Part shown: one piece after another, positions 44,638-53,710 of the stretch
How the letters are laid out: each line of letters begins with the position of its first letter
Numbering within the stretch: the stretch's first letter is position 1
The notes under the pieces: generated by a model
Seen by the model: the letters and a program-made list of their open reading frames with translations, nothing else
Database searches by the model: none
What the model was told of the DNA's origin: nothing
Assembly (NCBI GenBank): GCA_937871715.1
Contig: CALMOE010000039.1
Location: 1-54,918 of the forward strand
Direction: 5' to 3'
Length of the DNA: 54,918 nt
Origin: an uncultured Geobacter sp.
Lineage (GTDB): Bacteria; Desulfobacterota; Desulfuromonadia; Geobacterales; DSM-12255
Made by a program: the position numbers and the translations under genes

Positions 44638-45749
44638 AACGTTTACTTCGACTTGCTGGTCCAGAACAACTAAAAAGCATTGACAAGATTGCAGGCCGGG
44701 TTGCAATCCATCTGCTCCCCCCCCCTAAGCATCGGGAGACAACACGGGATATAAATTCCATACTACTCATCCGCCCCGGTGGAATAGGCGATGCGGTGTT
44801 GCTTGCGCCGACCATTCTCGCACTTACAAGATATTTTCCATCAGCTAAAATTCACGTCCTGGCCGAGAGGCGTAACTGCGGCATATTTGAGTTGATTCCA
44901 GGGATTGACAAGACATTTCTTTACGATACACCGTCAGGACTTTTTGAATCACTACGGGCCAGATATGATCTTGTAATAGATACGGAACAGTGGCACAGGC
45001 TGTCAGCCCTGATTGCCAGACTGACAAATGCACCAATAATAATAGGATTTGACACAAATGATCGGCGGCGAATGTTCACCGACTTATTGCCATATTGTCA
45101 TGATGATTACGAAGCTGATAGCTTCCTCCATCTGCTGTCACCCCTATTTAGCGTTCAGAAGTTTGACATTAATCCCCCATTTTTATTCCCGCCCCCAAAG
45201 ACTTTCCAGACTGCGGCTGAACTGCTTGCACCCCTGAAAAACTACCCCATTGTTACCATATTCCCCGGGGCAAGCATAAACGAGCGAAAATGGGGGAGCG
45301 AAAGATTCGCTGAGGTATTGAACGGGTTGGAATCTAGAGGCATAAGAGGCGTCATTGTTGGCAGCAATGAAGATGTCGAACATGGTGAAGCGATAATCAC
45401 CGGCACAAGATCCATAAACCTGGCAGGTAAAACTTCCCTTGCTGTAACAGCTGCCATCATCTCTTCAACAAGATTACTTCTTTCAGGCGACTCAGGAGTT
45501 CTACACATAGGTGTGGGGGTTGGAGCCTCAACCGTCTCCCTCTTCGGACCTGGTATTGTTTCTAAATGGGCACCCCGCGGTGACCGACATACTGTACTCA
45601 ACATGAATCTTGACTGCTCACCGTGCACAAGATTCGGCACTACCCCCAGATGTAAGAGAGGAGTGCCATGCCTCTCATCAATAGAAGTTGAAATGGTTAT
45701 TGAATCCGTTATGAAACATCTGCCTACTTCCAACGAGAAAAATATATAA
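44634..45749 (+). CDS. Glycosyltransferase family 9 (heptosyltransferase-like)
   Basis: The 371-residue GT-B enzyme has LIRPGGIGDAVLLAP near residue 43 and GDSGVLHIGVGVGASTVSLFGP near the C-terminus, the nucleotide-sugar site of GT9 heptosyltransferases (WaaC/WaaF/WaaQ-like). The TTG start at 44634 overlaps the pilR stop and has GGAG upstream. It probably adds a heptose or similar sugar to LPS. No other LPS-core genes are nearby, so this single gene occupies the gap between pil and thrS. Confidence 0.85.
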   Translation: MKRLLRLAGPEQLKSIDKIAGRVAIHLLPPPKHRETTRDINSILLIRPGGIGDAVLLAPTILALTRYFPSAKIHVLAERRNCGIFELIPGIDKTFLYDTPSGLFESLRARYDLVIDTEQWHRLSALIARLTNAPIIIGFDTNDRRRMFTDLLPYCHDDYEADSFLHLLSPLFSVQKFDINPPFLFPPPKTFQTAAELLAPLKNYPIVTIFPGASINERKWGSERFAEVLNGLESRGIRGVIVGSNEDVEHGEAIITGTRSINLAGKTSLAVTAAIISSTRLLLSGDSGVLHIGVGVGASTVSLFGPGIVSKWAPRGDRHTVLNMNLDCSPCTRFGTTPRCKRGVPCLSSIEVEMVIESVMKHLPTSNEKNI

Positions 45750-45756
45750 AATACTC

Positions 45757-45785
45757 TTGACAATATCTGCTCCACTTGTTAAACA
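45757..45785 (+). promoter_or_regulatory. Candidate promoter for tRNA-Val
   Basis: TTGACA at 45757-45762 is followed, 16-17 bp on, by a weak TTAACA/TAACAG -10. It lies about 17 bp before the tRNA. The -10 is poor, so this is tentative. Confidence 0.4.
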
Positions 45786-45801
45786 GTAAGTCCTTTGTTT
45801 G

Positions 45802-45877
45802 CAGGCGCGTAGCTCAGGGGGAGAGCGCTACCTTGACACGGTAGAGGTCGGCGGTTCGAGACCGCCCGCGCCTACCA
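45802..45877 (+). tRNA. tRNA-Val (GAC)
   Basis: A full cloverleaf is seen: acceptor stem AGGCGCG/CGCGCCT, D stem GCTC/GAGC, anticodon stem CTACC/GGTAG with anticodon GAC, T stem GGCGG/CCGCC with TTCGAGA loop, and an encoded ACCA end. The gene is 76 bases and is followed by a terminator before thrS. Confidence 0.95.
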
Positions 45878-45906
45878 AATGCTTTACAGAAGCAGACAAA
45901 CGTGTG

Positions 45907-45930
45907 AGGCATCGATTTCGATGCCTTTTC
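45907..45930 (+). terminator. Terminator-like hairpin between tRNA-Val and thrS
   Basis: GGCATCG pairs with CGATGCC around a four-base loop and is followed by TTTTC. It ends 17 bases before the thrS start, leaving room only for its ribosome site (AAGGGG). Either thrS is reached by read-through or the hairpin has a regulatory role. Confidence 0.7.
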
Positions 45931-45946
45931 TATTAAGGGGCCACCA

Positions 45947-47857
45947 ATGAGCGACATTACTGTTTATCTGCCTGACGGCTCAAATAGAACCCTGCCATCT
46001 GGAGCTACGGTACGTGACCTGGCGGCTTCCATAGGTGCGGGATTGGCCAAAGCAGCTATCGCCGGAAAAATAAACGGCGATCTTGTCGACCTGACCTCAA
46101 CGATTCCAAACGGATCCTCCGTAGCAATCATTACAGAAAAAAGTCCAGAAGCGCTGGAGATTGTACGTCACTCCACATCCCATCTGATGGCACAGGCTGT
46201 CAAGTCTCTGTTCCCGCAGGCAAAAGTGACCATTGGCCCGGCTATAGATACCGGTTTCTACTACGATTTTGATGTTAATCACCCCTTTACACCAGAGGAT
46301 CTTGTCAAAATTGAAGAAAAAATGCGGGAATTGGCCAAGGCTTCCTTACCAATTGTTCGAGAAGTTCTTTCCAGTACCGATGCCTTGAAGCTATTCAGCG
46401 ACCATGGCGAGGATTACAAGATCGAATTGATCGAAGACCTTGGAGTAGATACGGTTTCACTGTACCGCCAGGGGGACTTCATTGATTTATGCAGAGGCCC
46501 TCATCTGCCGACAACAGCATTTTGCAAGGCGTTCAAACTTACCTCCATTGCTGGAGCATACTGGAGAGGTGACGAGAAACGCAAGATGCTGCAACGGGTT
46601 TATGGAACAGCTTTTGCTGACAAGAAAGATCTTGAATCCTACCTTGAGCGCATCGAAGAGGCAAAGCGACGTGACCACCGGAAATTGGGACGTGAACTAG
46701 ACCTCTTTTCCTTCAGTGATGAGGTGGGTGCGGGATTTGCCATCTGGCATCCGAAAGGTGCCATGCTCAGAACAATACTGGAGGACTTCGAGCGCAAAGA
46801 ACATATCAAGCGTGGTTATGACTTAGTCGTCGGCCCCCAGATTCTAAAATCAGAACTCTGGCAACGTTCCGGCCATTATGAAAACTATCGCGAAAACATG
46901 TACTTCACAGAAGTGGACGAGCAGGGCTTTGGAATAAAGCCAATGAACTGCCTCTCTCACATGATGATTTACAAATCCCATCTTCGCAGCTACAGAGATC
47001 TACCTCTTCGCTTTTTTGAACTAGGTACCGTACATCGCCACGAAAGGGCAGGAGTTCTCCACGGGCTACTGCGTGTTCGTTGCTTTACCCAGGACGATGC
47101 CCATATTCTCTGCACACCGGAGCAACTTGATGGAGAAATAAAAGGTGTAATATCCTTCGTTACCGAGGTAATGGGGAAGTTCGGCTTCGACTTTGATATG
47201 GAGCTTTCCACGAGGCCCGAGAAATCAATCGGCTCGGACGATGACTGGGAGAGGGCAACTGGCGCTCTTCTCGGCGCCCTGAAAGACTCGGGACGTCCAT
47301 TCGAAATCAACGAAGGGGATGGCGCATTTTACGGTCCTAAAATAGACATCAAGCTGCGTGACTGCCTTGACAGGAAATGGCAGTGTGCTACAATCCAGTG
47401 CGATTTTACGCTTCCAGAGCGCTTCGACCTTACTTACATCGACAGTAACGGCGAAAAGAAACGACCTGTAATGGTTCACAGGGTGATTCTCGGCTCCATC
47501 GAAAGGTTCATTGGTGTTCTTATTGAGCATTTCGCCGGCAACTTCCCCCTATGGCTCTCACCGGTACAGGCAGTTCTGGTAACAGTTACCGATGCCCAGG
47601 CTGAATACGCAGGCGATCTTTACGAAAAGTTGCGCCAGGCTGGTGTCAGGGTGCAAAAAGACCTGCGCAACGAAAAGTTGAGCTTCAAGATCAGGGAGGC
47701 TCAACTGCAAAAGGTTCCATACATGCTGATCATCGGAGACAAGGAGGTGGCAACAGGGACTCTAACCCCACGCTACCGCGACGGTAAGAACCTCGATCCG
47801 ATGTCAGTTGACGAATTTATCGGCTTTATATCAAGAGAAAGCGCGGATTACCACTAG
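45947..47857 (+). CDS. thrS: Threonine--tRNA ligase
   Basis: The 636-residue class II synthetase has an N-terminal TGS domain (1-60), the editing domain with [11 protein letters not shown], the zinc-containing core (including [10 protein letters not shown]) and the [23 protein letters not shown] motif, then an anticodon-binding C-terminus. No T-box is present. It starts the thrS-infC-rpmI-rplT-pheS-pheT cluster and is preceded closely by a terminator-like hairpin. Confidence 0.96.
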   Translation: MSDITVYLPDGSNRTLPSGATVRDLAASIGAGLAKAAIAGKINGDLVDLTSTIPNGSSVAIITEKSPEALEIVRHSTSHLMAQAVKSLFPQAKVTIGPAIDTGFYYDFDVNHPFTPEDLVKIEEKMRELAKASLPIVREVLSSTDALKLFSDHGEDYKIELIEDLGVDTVSLYRQGDFIDLCRGPHLPTTAFCKAFKLTSIAGAYWRGDEKRKMLQRVYGTAFADKKDLESYLERIEEAKRRDHRKLGRELDLFSFSDEVGAGFAIWHPKGAMLRTILEDFERKEHIKRGYDLVVGPQILKSELWQRSGHYENYRENMYFTEVDEQGFGIKPMNCLSHMMIYKSHLRSYRDLPLRFFELGTVHRHERAGVLHGLLRVRCFTQDDAHILCTPEQLDGEIKGVISFVTEVMGKFGFDFDMELSTRPEKSIGSDDDWERATGALLGALKDSGRPFEINEGDGAFYGPKIDIKLRDCLDRKWQCATIQCDFTLPERFDLTYIDSNGEKKRPVMVHRVILGSIERFIGVLIEHFAGNFPLWLSPVQAVLVTVTDAQAEYAGDLYEKLRQAGVRVQKDLRNEKLSFKIREAQLQKVPYMLIIGDKEVATGTLTPRYRDGKNLDPMSVDEFIGFISRESADYH

Positions 47858-47868
47858 GAGGTGGCGTC

Positions 47869-48381
47869 ATAGCTAAAGCAACGGTTAACATCAATCAGGC
47901 AATCAGGTCCAGAGAGGTTCGGGTAATTGGCCCCGAAGGTGAGCAGATAGGCGTAATATCGATCCAAGAAGCTCTCTCCATGGCGGAAAGTCAACATCTT
48001 GACCTGGTTGAAGTTTCACCGACCGCTGTCCCTCCGGTCTGCCGTATAATGGATTACGGCAAATTTAAATATCAACAGAGCAAGAAGTTGCAGGAGGCGA
48101 AGAAGAAGCAGGTACAAGTTCAACTGAAAGAGGTCAAACTCAGGCCAAAGACTGATGAGCACGATCTTCTATTCAAGATAAAGCATGTACGTCGCTTCCT
48201 CGAAGAGGGAAACAAGGCAAAGATAACTTTGGTTTTCCGTGGACGTGAAATTACACACATGGAGTATGGCCAGAAAGCACTTGATCGCTTCGCACAGGAC
48301 CTGGAAGATGTTGCAATAATAGAAGTTAAACCCAAGATGGAGGGGCGCAGCATGTTCATGATAGTCGCCCCGAAAAAATAA
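47869..48381 (+). CDS. infC: Translation initiation factor IF-3 (ATA start)
   Basis: IF-3 checks start-codon pairing on the 30S subunit. The reading frame extends back from an internal ATG (47980) to ATA at 47869, giving 170 residues ([19 protein letters not shown] at the N-terminus) as expected; starting at 47980 would lose 37 conserved residues. A perfect AGGAGG lies seven bases before ATA, and no ATG, GTG or TTG is in frame nearby. IF-3 discriminates against such codons, so the gene is probably self-repressing, as known for the AUU start of E. coli infC. It lies 11 bp after thrS. Confidence 0.93.
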   Translation: MAKATVNINQAIRSREVRVIGPEGEQIGVISIQEALSMAESQHLDLVEVSPTAVPPVCRIMDYGKFKYQQSKKLQEAKKKQVQVQLKEVKLRPKTDEHDLLFKIKHVRRFLEEGNKAKITLVFRGREITHMEYGQKALDRFAQDLEDVAIIEVKPKMEGRSMFMIVAPKK

Positions 48382-48413
48382 AATTCTTACTAAGAGCACA
48401 GAAGGAGAAGCAG

Positions 48414-48611
48414 ATGCCTAAAATCAAAACTAACAGCGGCGCAGCCAAACGCTTCAAAAAAACCGGTTCCGGAAAGATCAAGAGAAGCTGCGCTTTTACC
48501 AGCCACATACTGACCAGCAAAACTCGCAAGAGAAAGCGTAATCTTCGCCATGGGGGCCTGGTTGCCGCCGTTGACCAGAAGAATATTGCAAAACTGATCC
48601 CTTACATGTAA
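48414..48611 (+). CDS. rpmI: 50S ribosomal protein L35
   Basis: The 65-residue basic protein begins [20 protein letters not shown] and contains [12 protein letters not shown] and LRHGGLV, the standard L35 sequence. A GGAGAAG-type ribosome site precedes the ATG. It sits between infC and rplT as in most bacteria. Confidence 0.97.
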   Translation: MPKIKTNSGAAKRFKKTGSGKIKRSCAFTSHILTSKTRKRKRNLRHGGLVAAVDQKNIAKLIPYM

Positions 48612-48703
48612 TACAGAATTATATGATGTAGTCAGATTACTGTGAACCGTGAGGAAATCGTCTCCCCTTGCGGATCCGGTGAAATAAAAACAAGGAGTAG
48701 TAG

Positions 48704-49057
48704 ATGCCACGCGTAAAAAGAGGATTTAAAGCGAGACAGAGAAGAAACAAGGTACTGAAACTGGCCAAGGGTTACCGCGGTGCAAGAAGCAAACTCTTCA
48801 GGAGTGCGACAGAAGCGGTTGACCGCGCCCTTAATTACGCTTTCCGCGATCGTCGCGTCAAGAAACGTGATTTTCGTGCACTCTGGATTGTGCGTATTAA
48901 TGCCGCAGCACGTATAAACGGCATTACCTACAGCAAGCTCATCCATGGATTGAAGCAAGCCAGAGTGGAGATTGACCGTAAGGTACTCGCTGACTTGGCT
49001 GTGTCGGATCCGGCCGGATTCGCACAGATTGCGGGGATGGCCAAGGCTGGCGCATAA
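48704..49057 (+). CDS. rplT: 50S ribosomal protein L20
   Basis: The 117-residue basic protein has the L20 features [26 protein letters not shown] and [13 protein letters not shown], and a helical C-terminal domain. L20 can repress its own operon in other bacteria. The 92-bp gap before it, the widest in this cluster, contains no clear L20-binding structure that I could draw. Confidence 0.97.
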   Translation: MPRVKRGFKARQRRNKVLKLAKGYRGARSKLFRSATEAVDRALNYAFRDRRVKKRDFRALWIVRINAAARINGITYSKLIHGLKQARVEIDRKVLADLAVSDPAGFAQIAGMAKAGA

Positions 49058-49074
49058 CCAAAACTCATCACAGA

Positions 49075-49115
49075 AAAAAGAAATGGAATGTCATGCATTC
49101 CATTTCTTTTTTTTT
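49075..49115 (+). terminator. Strong terminator-like hairpin before pheS
   Basis: GAAATGGAATG pairs perfectly with CATTCCATTTC around a five-base loop and is followed by nine T residues. The element stands between rplT (ends 49057) and pheS (starts 49129). Only about 13 bases remain for the pheS ribosome site, so pheST must rely on read-through or a promoter upstream. An attenuator like that of E. coli pheM-pheST is possible, but no convincing leader peptide is seen. Confidence 0.85.
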
Positions 49116-49128
49116 AAGGACCATTTGT

Positions 49129-50145
49129 ATGAGAGACAAGCTTGAACAGATGCAGAATGAAGCCTTGGCGGCAATTGCTGGCGTCACATCAGAGGACCAG
49201 TTACAAACCCTTAAAGTAAGGTATCTCGGCAAAAAGGGGGAACTCACATCCATAATGAAAGGGATTGGGGCTCTCTCCGCCGAGGAAAGGCCTGCAATCG
49301 GCCAAATAGTCAACGCAGTGCGCGACCGGCTTGAAGATAGCTTTACCAACTGCCTGGCATCACTGAAGTTATCTTCAAAAAATACAAGACTACAGAATGA
49401 GCGCATAGATGTCACCCTGCCAGGGAGGAGAACTAGCAAAGGAACCAAACACCCGGTAACTCTTGTCATAGAGGAGATATGCGATATTTTCGCAGGTCTC
49501 GGTTTTCTTGTTGCCGAGGGTCCGGAAATAGAGCTTGATTATTACAACTTCGAGGCCCTGAACTTTCCAAAGGATCACCCGGCAAGAGACATGCAGGATA
49601 CGTTCTTTGTACAGGACAACATGCTGCTTCGCACCCATACCTCGCCAGTGCAGATAAGGACAATGCTGCAGCAAAAGCCTCCAGTGAGGATCATAGCTCC
49701 GGGTACAGTCTACAGGTGCGACTATGATGCGACGCATTCACCGATGTTTCACCAGATAGAAGGATTGATGGTAGACAAAGGCATTACCTTTGGCGACTTG
49801 AAAGGAATACTCACTGTCTTTACTAATCAGATGTTCGGCAATGATATCGGCGTCCGCCTCAGGCCCAGCTTTTTCCCTTTCACCGAACCGAGCGCCGAAG
49901 TGGACATTGCCTGTGTCATCTGTCGCGGCAAAGGATGCAGAGTATGCAAGAACAGCGGCTGGCTTGAGATACTTGGTGCCGGAATGGTGGATCCTGAGGT
50001 TTTCCGCCATGTTGGTTACGACGCCGAAAACGTAAATGGATTTGCCTTTGGCATGGGGATCGAGCGGGTTGCCATGCTGAAATACGGAATTAACGACATG
50101 CGACTGCTATTCGAAAACGATGTCCGTTTTCTGTCACAGTTTTAG
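49129..50145 (+). CDS. pheS: Phenylalanine--tRNA ligase alpha subunit
   Basis: The 338-residue catalytic subunit has class II motif residues in GLMVDKGITFGDLKG and FTEPSAEVDIAC, and the motif 3 region GFAFGMGIERVAMLKYG. The N-terminal coiled coil (1-80) binds tRNA. ATG at 49129 follows AAGGA; an earlier ATG at 49093 lies inside the terminator hairpin and is rejected. Confidence 0.96.
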   Translation: MRDKLEQMQNEALAAIAGVTSEDQLQTLKVRYLGKKGELTSIMKGIGALSAEERPAIGQIVNAVRDRLEDSFTNCLASLKLSSKNTRLQNERIDVTLPGRRTSKGTKHPVTLVIEEICDIFAGLGFLVAEGPEIELDYYNFEALNFPKDHPARDMQDTFFVQDNMLLRTHTSPVQIRTMLQQKPPVRIIAPGTVYRCDYDATHSPMFHQIEGLMVDKGITFGDLKGILTVFTNQMFGNDIGVRLRPSFFPFTEPSAEVDIACVICRGKGCRVCKNSGWLEILGAGMVDPEVFRHVGYDAENVNGFAFGMGIERVAMLKYGINDMRLLFENDVRFLSQF

Positions 50146-50221
50146 TCATTGACCACAGGGATTACGTAACTCATGTCATGTCCAAACATGTTTGTATCGG
50201 ACAGCGGGGAAGTGTGAACAT

Positions 50222-52627
50222 ATGAAAGTAAGTTATAACTGGCTAAAGGAATTCGTCGACTTTGACATTGCACCAAACGAACTCGCCCACATGCTCACGA
50301 TGCTCGGTCTTGAGGTGGACTCCATCGAAAACATTGGAGATGGGCTGGACAGTGTCATAGTAGCCAAGGTAGAGGAGCGAGCCCAACATCCCAACGCCGA
50401 CAAGCTATCCCTCTGCCGCGTGAACAACGGCAAAGAGATTCTGAATATTGTATGCGGCGCGCAGAATTTCAAATCCGGAGACAAGGTCGCCCTTGCCCAG
50501 ATTGGTGCGCTTCTCCCTGGCGATTTCAAAATCAAACGGTCTAAAATTCGCGGCGAGGAGTCGTTCGGCATGCTCTGTTCGGAGAAGGAGCTGGGCTTGG
50601 CTGATGAATCGGCGGGGATCATGGTCCTCAGTGAGGACTTGGCACTTGGCACGCCGGTATTTGAAGCTCTTAGACTTAAAGATACAATCTTCGAGATTGG
50701 TCTAACTCCTAACAGAGCGGATTGCCTCAGCATAATTGGTGTAGCCAGAGAGATTGCGGCAAAACTTGACAAAAAACTCAAATATCAAAATCCAATTGTT
50801 GAGGAGACAGCCGTTGATATCAACAGCATTGCCTCTGTGACAATCAAAGCGGCAGACCTATGCCCACGATACACAGCCCGCTACATAAGCGGCTGCAAGA
50901 TCGCCCCTTCGCCCCAATGGCTGGTAAACAGACTGCAGGCTCTTGGACAAAGGACGATCAACAATGTTGTCGATATTACCAACTACGTACTCCTCGAATA
51001 CGGCCATCCTCTGCACGCCTTCGATTTCCGCCAGCTTGCCGGAGGCAAAATCATTGTCAAACGCAGCGAGGAAGGGGAGACTTTCAAAACACTAGACAGC
51101 CAGGAGAGGATTCTCAATTCGAGTGACCTGACAATCAGGGATGGTGAGCGGGCTGTGGCCCTCGCCGGTATCATGGGGGGTGAGAATTCGGAGATCGCTC
51201 CTGACACAACTGACATTCTCCTTGAGAGTGCCTATTTCAACCCTTCGACCATACGTCTCACAAGCAAGCGGCTTGGCCTGCATACAGAATCATCCCACCG
51301 TTTCGAGCGTGGTACAGACATAAATATCCTAACAGTTGCCCTAGACCGTGCAGCATCGCTAATTGCCGAACTGGCAGGAGGCAAGGTGGCAAAGGGTGTA
51401 ATAGACGCATACCCTGAAATACTGCCTGAAAAGAGCGTAAATGTTCGCATCAGGCGAATATACGAAATCCTTGGCCTGGAAATGGAGGAATCAACCGTCT
51501 CCACCATTTTCAAGAACCTCGAATTCAACGTGGAAACTGTTGAAGCAGGAGTGCTGCGCGTTGCCATACCTTCATACCGGGTTGATATCGAGCGTGAAAT
51601 AGATCTGGTTGAAGAAGTTGCCAGGGTCTATGGTTTCGAAAATATCCCCATGTCCATGCCTGTTGCCCAGGTTTTCTCCGACAGGGTGCCACTCAGACAA
51701 CGAATGGAAAGGGAGTTAAGAAACGTACTTGTGGGGGAGGGGTTCAACGAGGTAATTAACTTCAGCTTCGCCTCCCATGCAGACCTTACCAAGTTAAACC
51801 TTCCAGAGGGTGACAAGAGATCTGCAGCCGTGGCCCTACTCAACCCCCTGGTGGATGAGCACGCTGTGATGCGTACAACACTGTTGCCTGCGCTGCTGCA
51901 GACAACCGCACGCAATTTCAGCTTAAGAAATTTCAACCTGCGCCTCTTTGAAATGAGGCGAGTCTACTGGTTCAAGCCAGGAGAGGAGCTGCCTGATGAG
52001 CCGTTACATTTGGCAGGAGTAATTACAGGCCTGCGCAATCCGGAAGGGTGGAACCAGACGAAGGAAACAGCCGATTTCTATGATGCAAAAGGGGTAGTTG
52101 AGGCGATAGCAGAGCTTTTCAAGCTACCAGAACTGACTTTTGTTCAGGGCGGAGTTGAACCTTACTACCACCCAGGCAAGGCAGCGGCGATTATTTGCAA
52201 CGATACGCTTATCGGCACAATTGGCGAAATCCATCCGGATGTACAGGAGGCTTTCGAGCTTGACAGGGCGGTATGCTGCTTCGAGCTTGATTTCACGAAA
52301 CTGGTGGAACTTGGCAAAGAAACAGGAGTGATCGTAACGCCATCCCGCTTCCCGGACACATACAGGGACATTGCAATGTTGGCTGGCAATGAAACAACAG
52401 CAGCGTCCATCGTGGAATGCATAAATAACTGCAAATTGGACAAGTTGCGCTCCATTGAGATATTTGACATCTACTCCGGAGATAAAATCCCTGCTGGACA
52501 AAAGAGCATTGCCGTCAGGGTGCGTTATGGTTCATTCGACAATACCCTGACGGATGAAGAGGTCAACAGGATACACCAGAAAGTAATAGCCAACTTGACA
52601 GCTAAAATGAACGTAACAATCAGGTGA
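50222..52627 (+). CDS. pheT: Phenylalanine--tRNA ligase beta subunit
   Basis: The 801-residue subunit has the usual order: N-terminal tRNA-binding (OB) domain with CGAQNFKSGD, B3/B4 editing domain, B5 domain, a catalytic-like core, and the C-terminal FDX-ACB anticodon-binding domain (SRFPDTYRDIAML). ATG at 50222 (MKVSYNWLKEFV) matches the family. The gap to pheS is 76 bp and contains a short TGTCC/GGACA inverted repeat. Confidence 0.96.
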   Translation: MKVSYNWLKEFVDFDIAPNELAHMLTMLGLEVDSIENIGDGLDSVIVAKVEERAQHPNADKLSLCRVNNGKEILNIVCGAQNFKSGDKVALAQIGALLPGDFKIKRSKIRGEESFGMLCSEKELGLADESAGIMVLSEDLALGTPVFEALRLKDTIFEIGLTPNRADCLSIIGVAREIAAKLDKKLKYQNPIVEETAVDINSIASVTIKAADLCPRYTARYISGCKIAPSPQWLVNRLQALGQRTINNVVDITNYVLLEYGHPLHAFDFRQLAGGKIIVKRSEEGETFKTLDSQERILNSSDLTIRDGERAVALAGIMGGENSEIAPDTTDILLESAYFNPSTIRLTSKRLGLHTESSHRFERGTDINILTVALDRAASLIAELAGGKVAKGVIDAYPEILPEKSVNVRIRRIYEILGLEMEESTVSTIFKNLEFNVETVEAGVLRVAIPSYRVDIEREIDLVEEVARVYGFENIPMSMPVAQVFSDRVPLRQRMERELRNVLVGEGFNEVINFSFASHADLTKLNLPEGDKRSAAVALLNPLVDEHAVMRTTLLPALLQTTARNFSLRNFNLRLFEMRRVYWFKPGEELPDEPLHLAGVITGLRNPEGWNQTKETADFYDAKGVVEAIAELFKLPELTFVQGGVEPYYHPGKAAAIICNDTLIGTIGEIHPDVQEAFELDRAVCCFELDFTKLVELGKETGVIVTPSRFPDTYRDIAMLAGNETTAASIVECINNCKLDKLRSIEIFDIYSGDKIPAGQKSIAVRVRYGSFDNTLTDEEVNRIHQKVIANLTAKMNVTIR

Positions 52628-52682
52628 CCGTCAACCGTTTCACTGGCAAAAGATACTTTTTGTTACTATTGTTAAAATTTGA

Positions 52683-52711
52683 TTGCCAATCCAAACCCCG
52701 TGTGTTATAAA
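52683..52711 (+). promoter_or_regulatory. Promoter of ihfA
   Basis: TTGCCA (52683-52688) and TATAAA (52706-52711) are exactly 17 bp apart in an A/T-rich region. The predicted start falls at about 52718, giving a 5' leader of some 50 bases that contains the inverted repeat at 52716-52746. It gives ihfA a supply independent of pheT. Confidence 0.65.
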
Positions 52712-52715
52712 GCAT

Positions 52716-52746
52716 ATCCGCTATTGATGCACTACTAGTAGCGGAT
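52716..52746. repeat. Inverted repeat at the ihfA transcription start
   Basis: ATCCGCTA and TAGCGGAT are perfect 8-bp arms around a 15-base centre. It coincides with the predicted transcription start of ihfA, so it could be an operator or a 5' leader hairpin. It does not have a T-run and is not a terminator. Confidence 0.6.
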
Positions 52747-52766
52747 TACAATAACTTGAGGATGCT

Positions 52767-53042
52767 ATGACGAAGGCTGATATTGTAGAAAAGATATATG
52801 AGAAAGTTGGCTTTTCCAAAAAAGAGTCTGCGGAACTCGTTGAACTTGTCTTTGATATCATGAAAAGCACCCTTGAGAAGAGTGACAAGATCAAAATTGC
52901 CGGCTTTGGTAATTTTGTAGTCAAAGAGAAAGCAGATCGTCGAGGTAGGAACCCGCAAACTGGCGAAGAAATCACCATTACTGCCAGACGGATACTTACA
53001 TTCAAACCCAGCCAGGTTTTAAAAGCGTCCATAAATAAGTAA
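52767..53042 (+). CDS. ihfA: Integration host factor subunit alpha
   Basis: The 91-residue protein begins TKADIVEKIYEKVGFSKKES and has the DNA-binding arm RRGRNPQTGEEI, which matches IHF-alpha rather than HU. With IHF-beta it bends DNA at specific sites and often assists sigma54 promoters, such as those used by NtrC-type regulators like PilR. The gene follows pheT, the usual place in many proteobacteria. A GAGGATG ribosome site precedes the ATG. Confidence 0.94.
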   Translation: MTKADIVEKIYEKVGFSKKESAELVELVFDIMKSTLEKSDKIKIAGFGNFVVKEKADRRGRNPQTGEEITITARRILTFKPSQVLKASINK

Positions 53043-53061
53043 TCGGATCAAGGAAGTGAGC

Positions 53062-53388
53062 TTGACAACTTCCGATAAGCTTTACTATCGAATAGGTGAA
53101 GTTGCAGAACAACTGAAAATCAATACATCGGTACTTCGTTTCTGGGAAACTCAGTTCGAACAGTTGACCCCACAGAAAACGAAAACCGGTCAGAGACTCT
53201 ACTCCAGACAGGATCTGGAACTTGTAAAGTTAATACATAATCTTCTTTACAAAGAAAAACTGACAATAGCCGGAGCAAAATCAAGAATTAAGCTTTCAAG
53301 TAGATCAGAAGCTGAAAAACCAAACGATTTGAAAAAATTGCTTATACTTTTAAAAGAAGAACTGCACGAAATACGTAACAATCTATAA
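53062..53388 (+). CDS. MerR-family transcriptional regulator
   Basis: The 108-residue protein has a MerR winged helix (YRIGEVAEQLKINTSVLRFWE) and the wing segment GQRLYSRQDLELVKLIHNLLYKE, then a short helical tail without metal-binding cysteines. It resembles the small regulators commonly found next to ihfA. The start is uncertain: TTG at 53062 has AAGGA at good spacing, while GTG at 53056 lies too close to it. It follows ihfA by about 20 bp and probably shares its transcript. Confidence 0.85.
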   Translation: MTTSDKLYYRIGEVAEQLKINTSVLRFWETQFEQLTPQKTKTGQRLYSRQDLELVKLIHNLLYKEKLTIAGAKSRIKLSSRSEAEKPNDLKKLLILLKEELHEIRNNL

Positions 53389-53409
53389 AGATGAATGGTC
53401 AACCGATAT

Positions 53410-53486
53410 CGGTGCGTAGCGCAGCCTGGTAGCGCACCAGACTGGGGGTCTGGTGGTCGCTGGTTCGAATCCAGTCGCACCGACCA
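53410..53486 (+). tRNA. tRNA-Pro (GGG)
   Basis: The cloverleaf has acceptor stem CGGTGCG/CGCACCG, D stem GCGC/GCGC, anticodon stem CCAGA/TCTGG with anticodon GGG, T arm GCTGG-TTCGAAT-CCAGT (last pair G-U type), and an encoded ACCA end. The gene is 77 bases and lies after the merR gene. Confidence 0.95.
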
Positions 53487-53513
53487 TTTCATTTCCGGAG
53501 TGATCCGGCGTAA

Positions 53514-53541
53514 AGGCCTTGAGTAATCAAGGCCTTTTTGT
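53514..53541 (+). terminator. Terminator after tRNA-Pro
   Basis: GGCCTTGA pairs with TCAAGGCC around a four-base loop and is followed by TTTTTG. It ends the ihfA-merR-tRNA-Pro run. The remaining 170 bp before the next gene show no other clear element. Confidence 0.85.
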
Positions 53542-53710
53542 TTTCTACACAATTCTCCATATTCCCTGCCAATTTCCTCCATGAAATTCCGATACTTGAA
53601 CATTCCACCTGAATATTCCAAAAGCAACTTGCAGGTCATTAAGCACCATGTATGATTAACATTGCCCAATATATCTTGAATTCTGAAGTGCTGTTACTGG
53701 GGACAAGGGT

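Noticed and set aside
45878..45946. T-box riboswitch before thrS
   Set aside because: The interval is under 70 bases and contains no T-box sequence; only a short terminator hairpin is seen.
45879..45950. 23-codon frame ending on the thrS start (ATGA)
   Set aside because: It has one threonine codon and no ribosome site and starts in the tRNA 3' flank, so a thrS leader peptide is not supported.
49088..49117. Nine-codon Phe-containing leader peptide inside the pheS hairpin
   Set aside because: The frame is made by the T tract of the terminator itself, has no usable ribosome site and overlaps the hairpin it would need to control.
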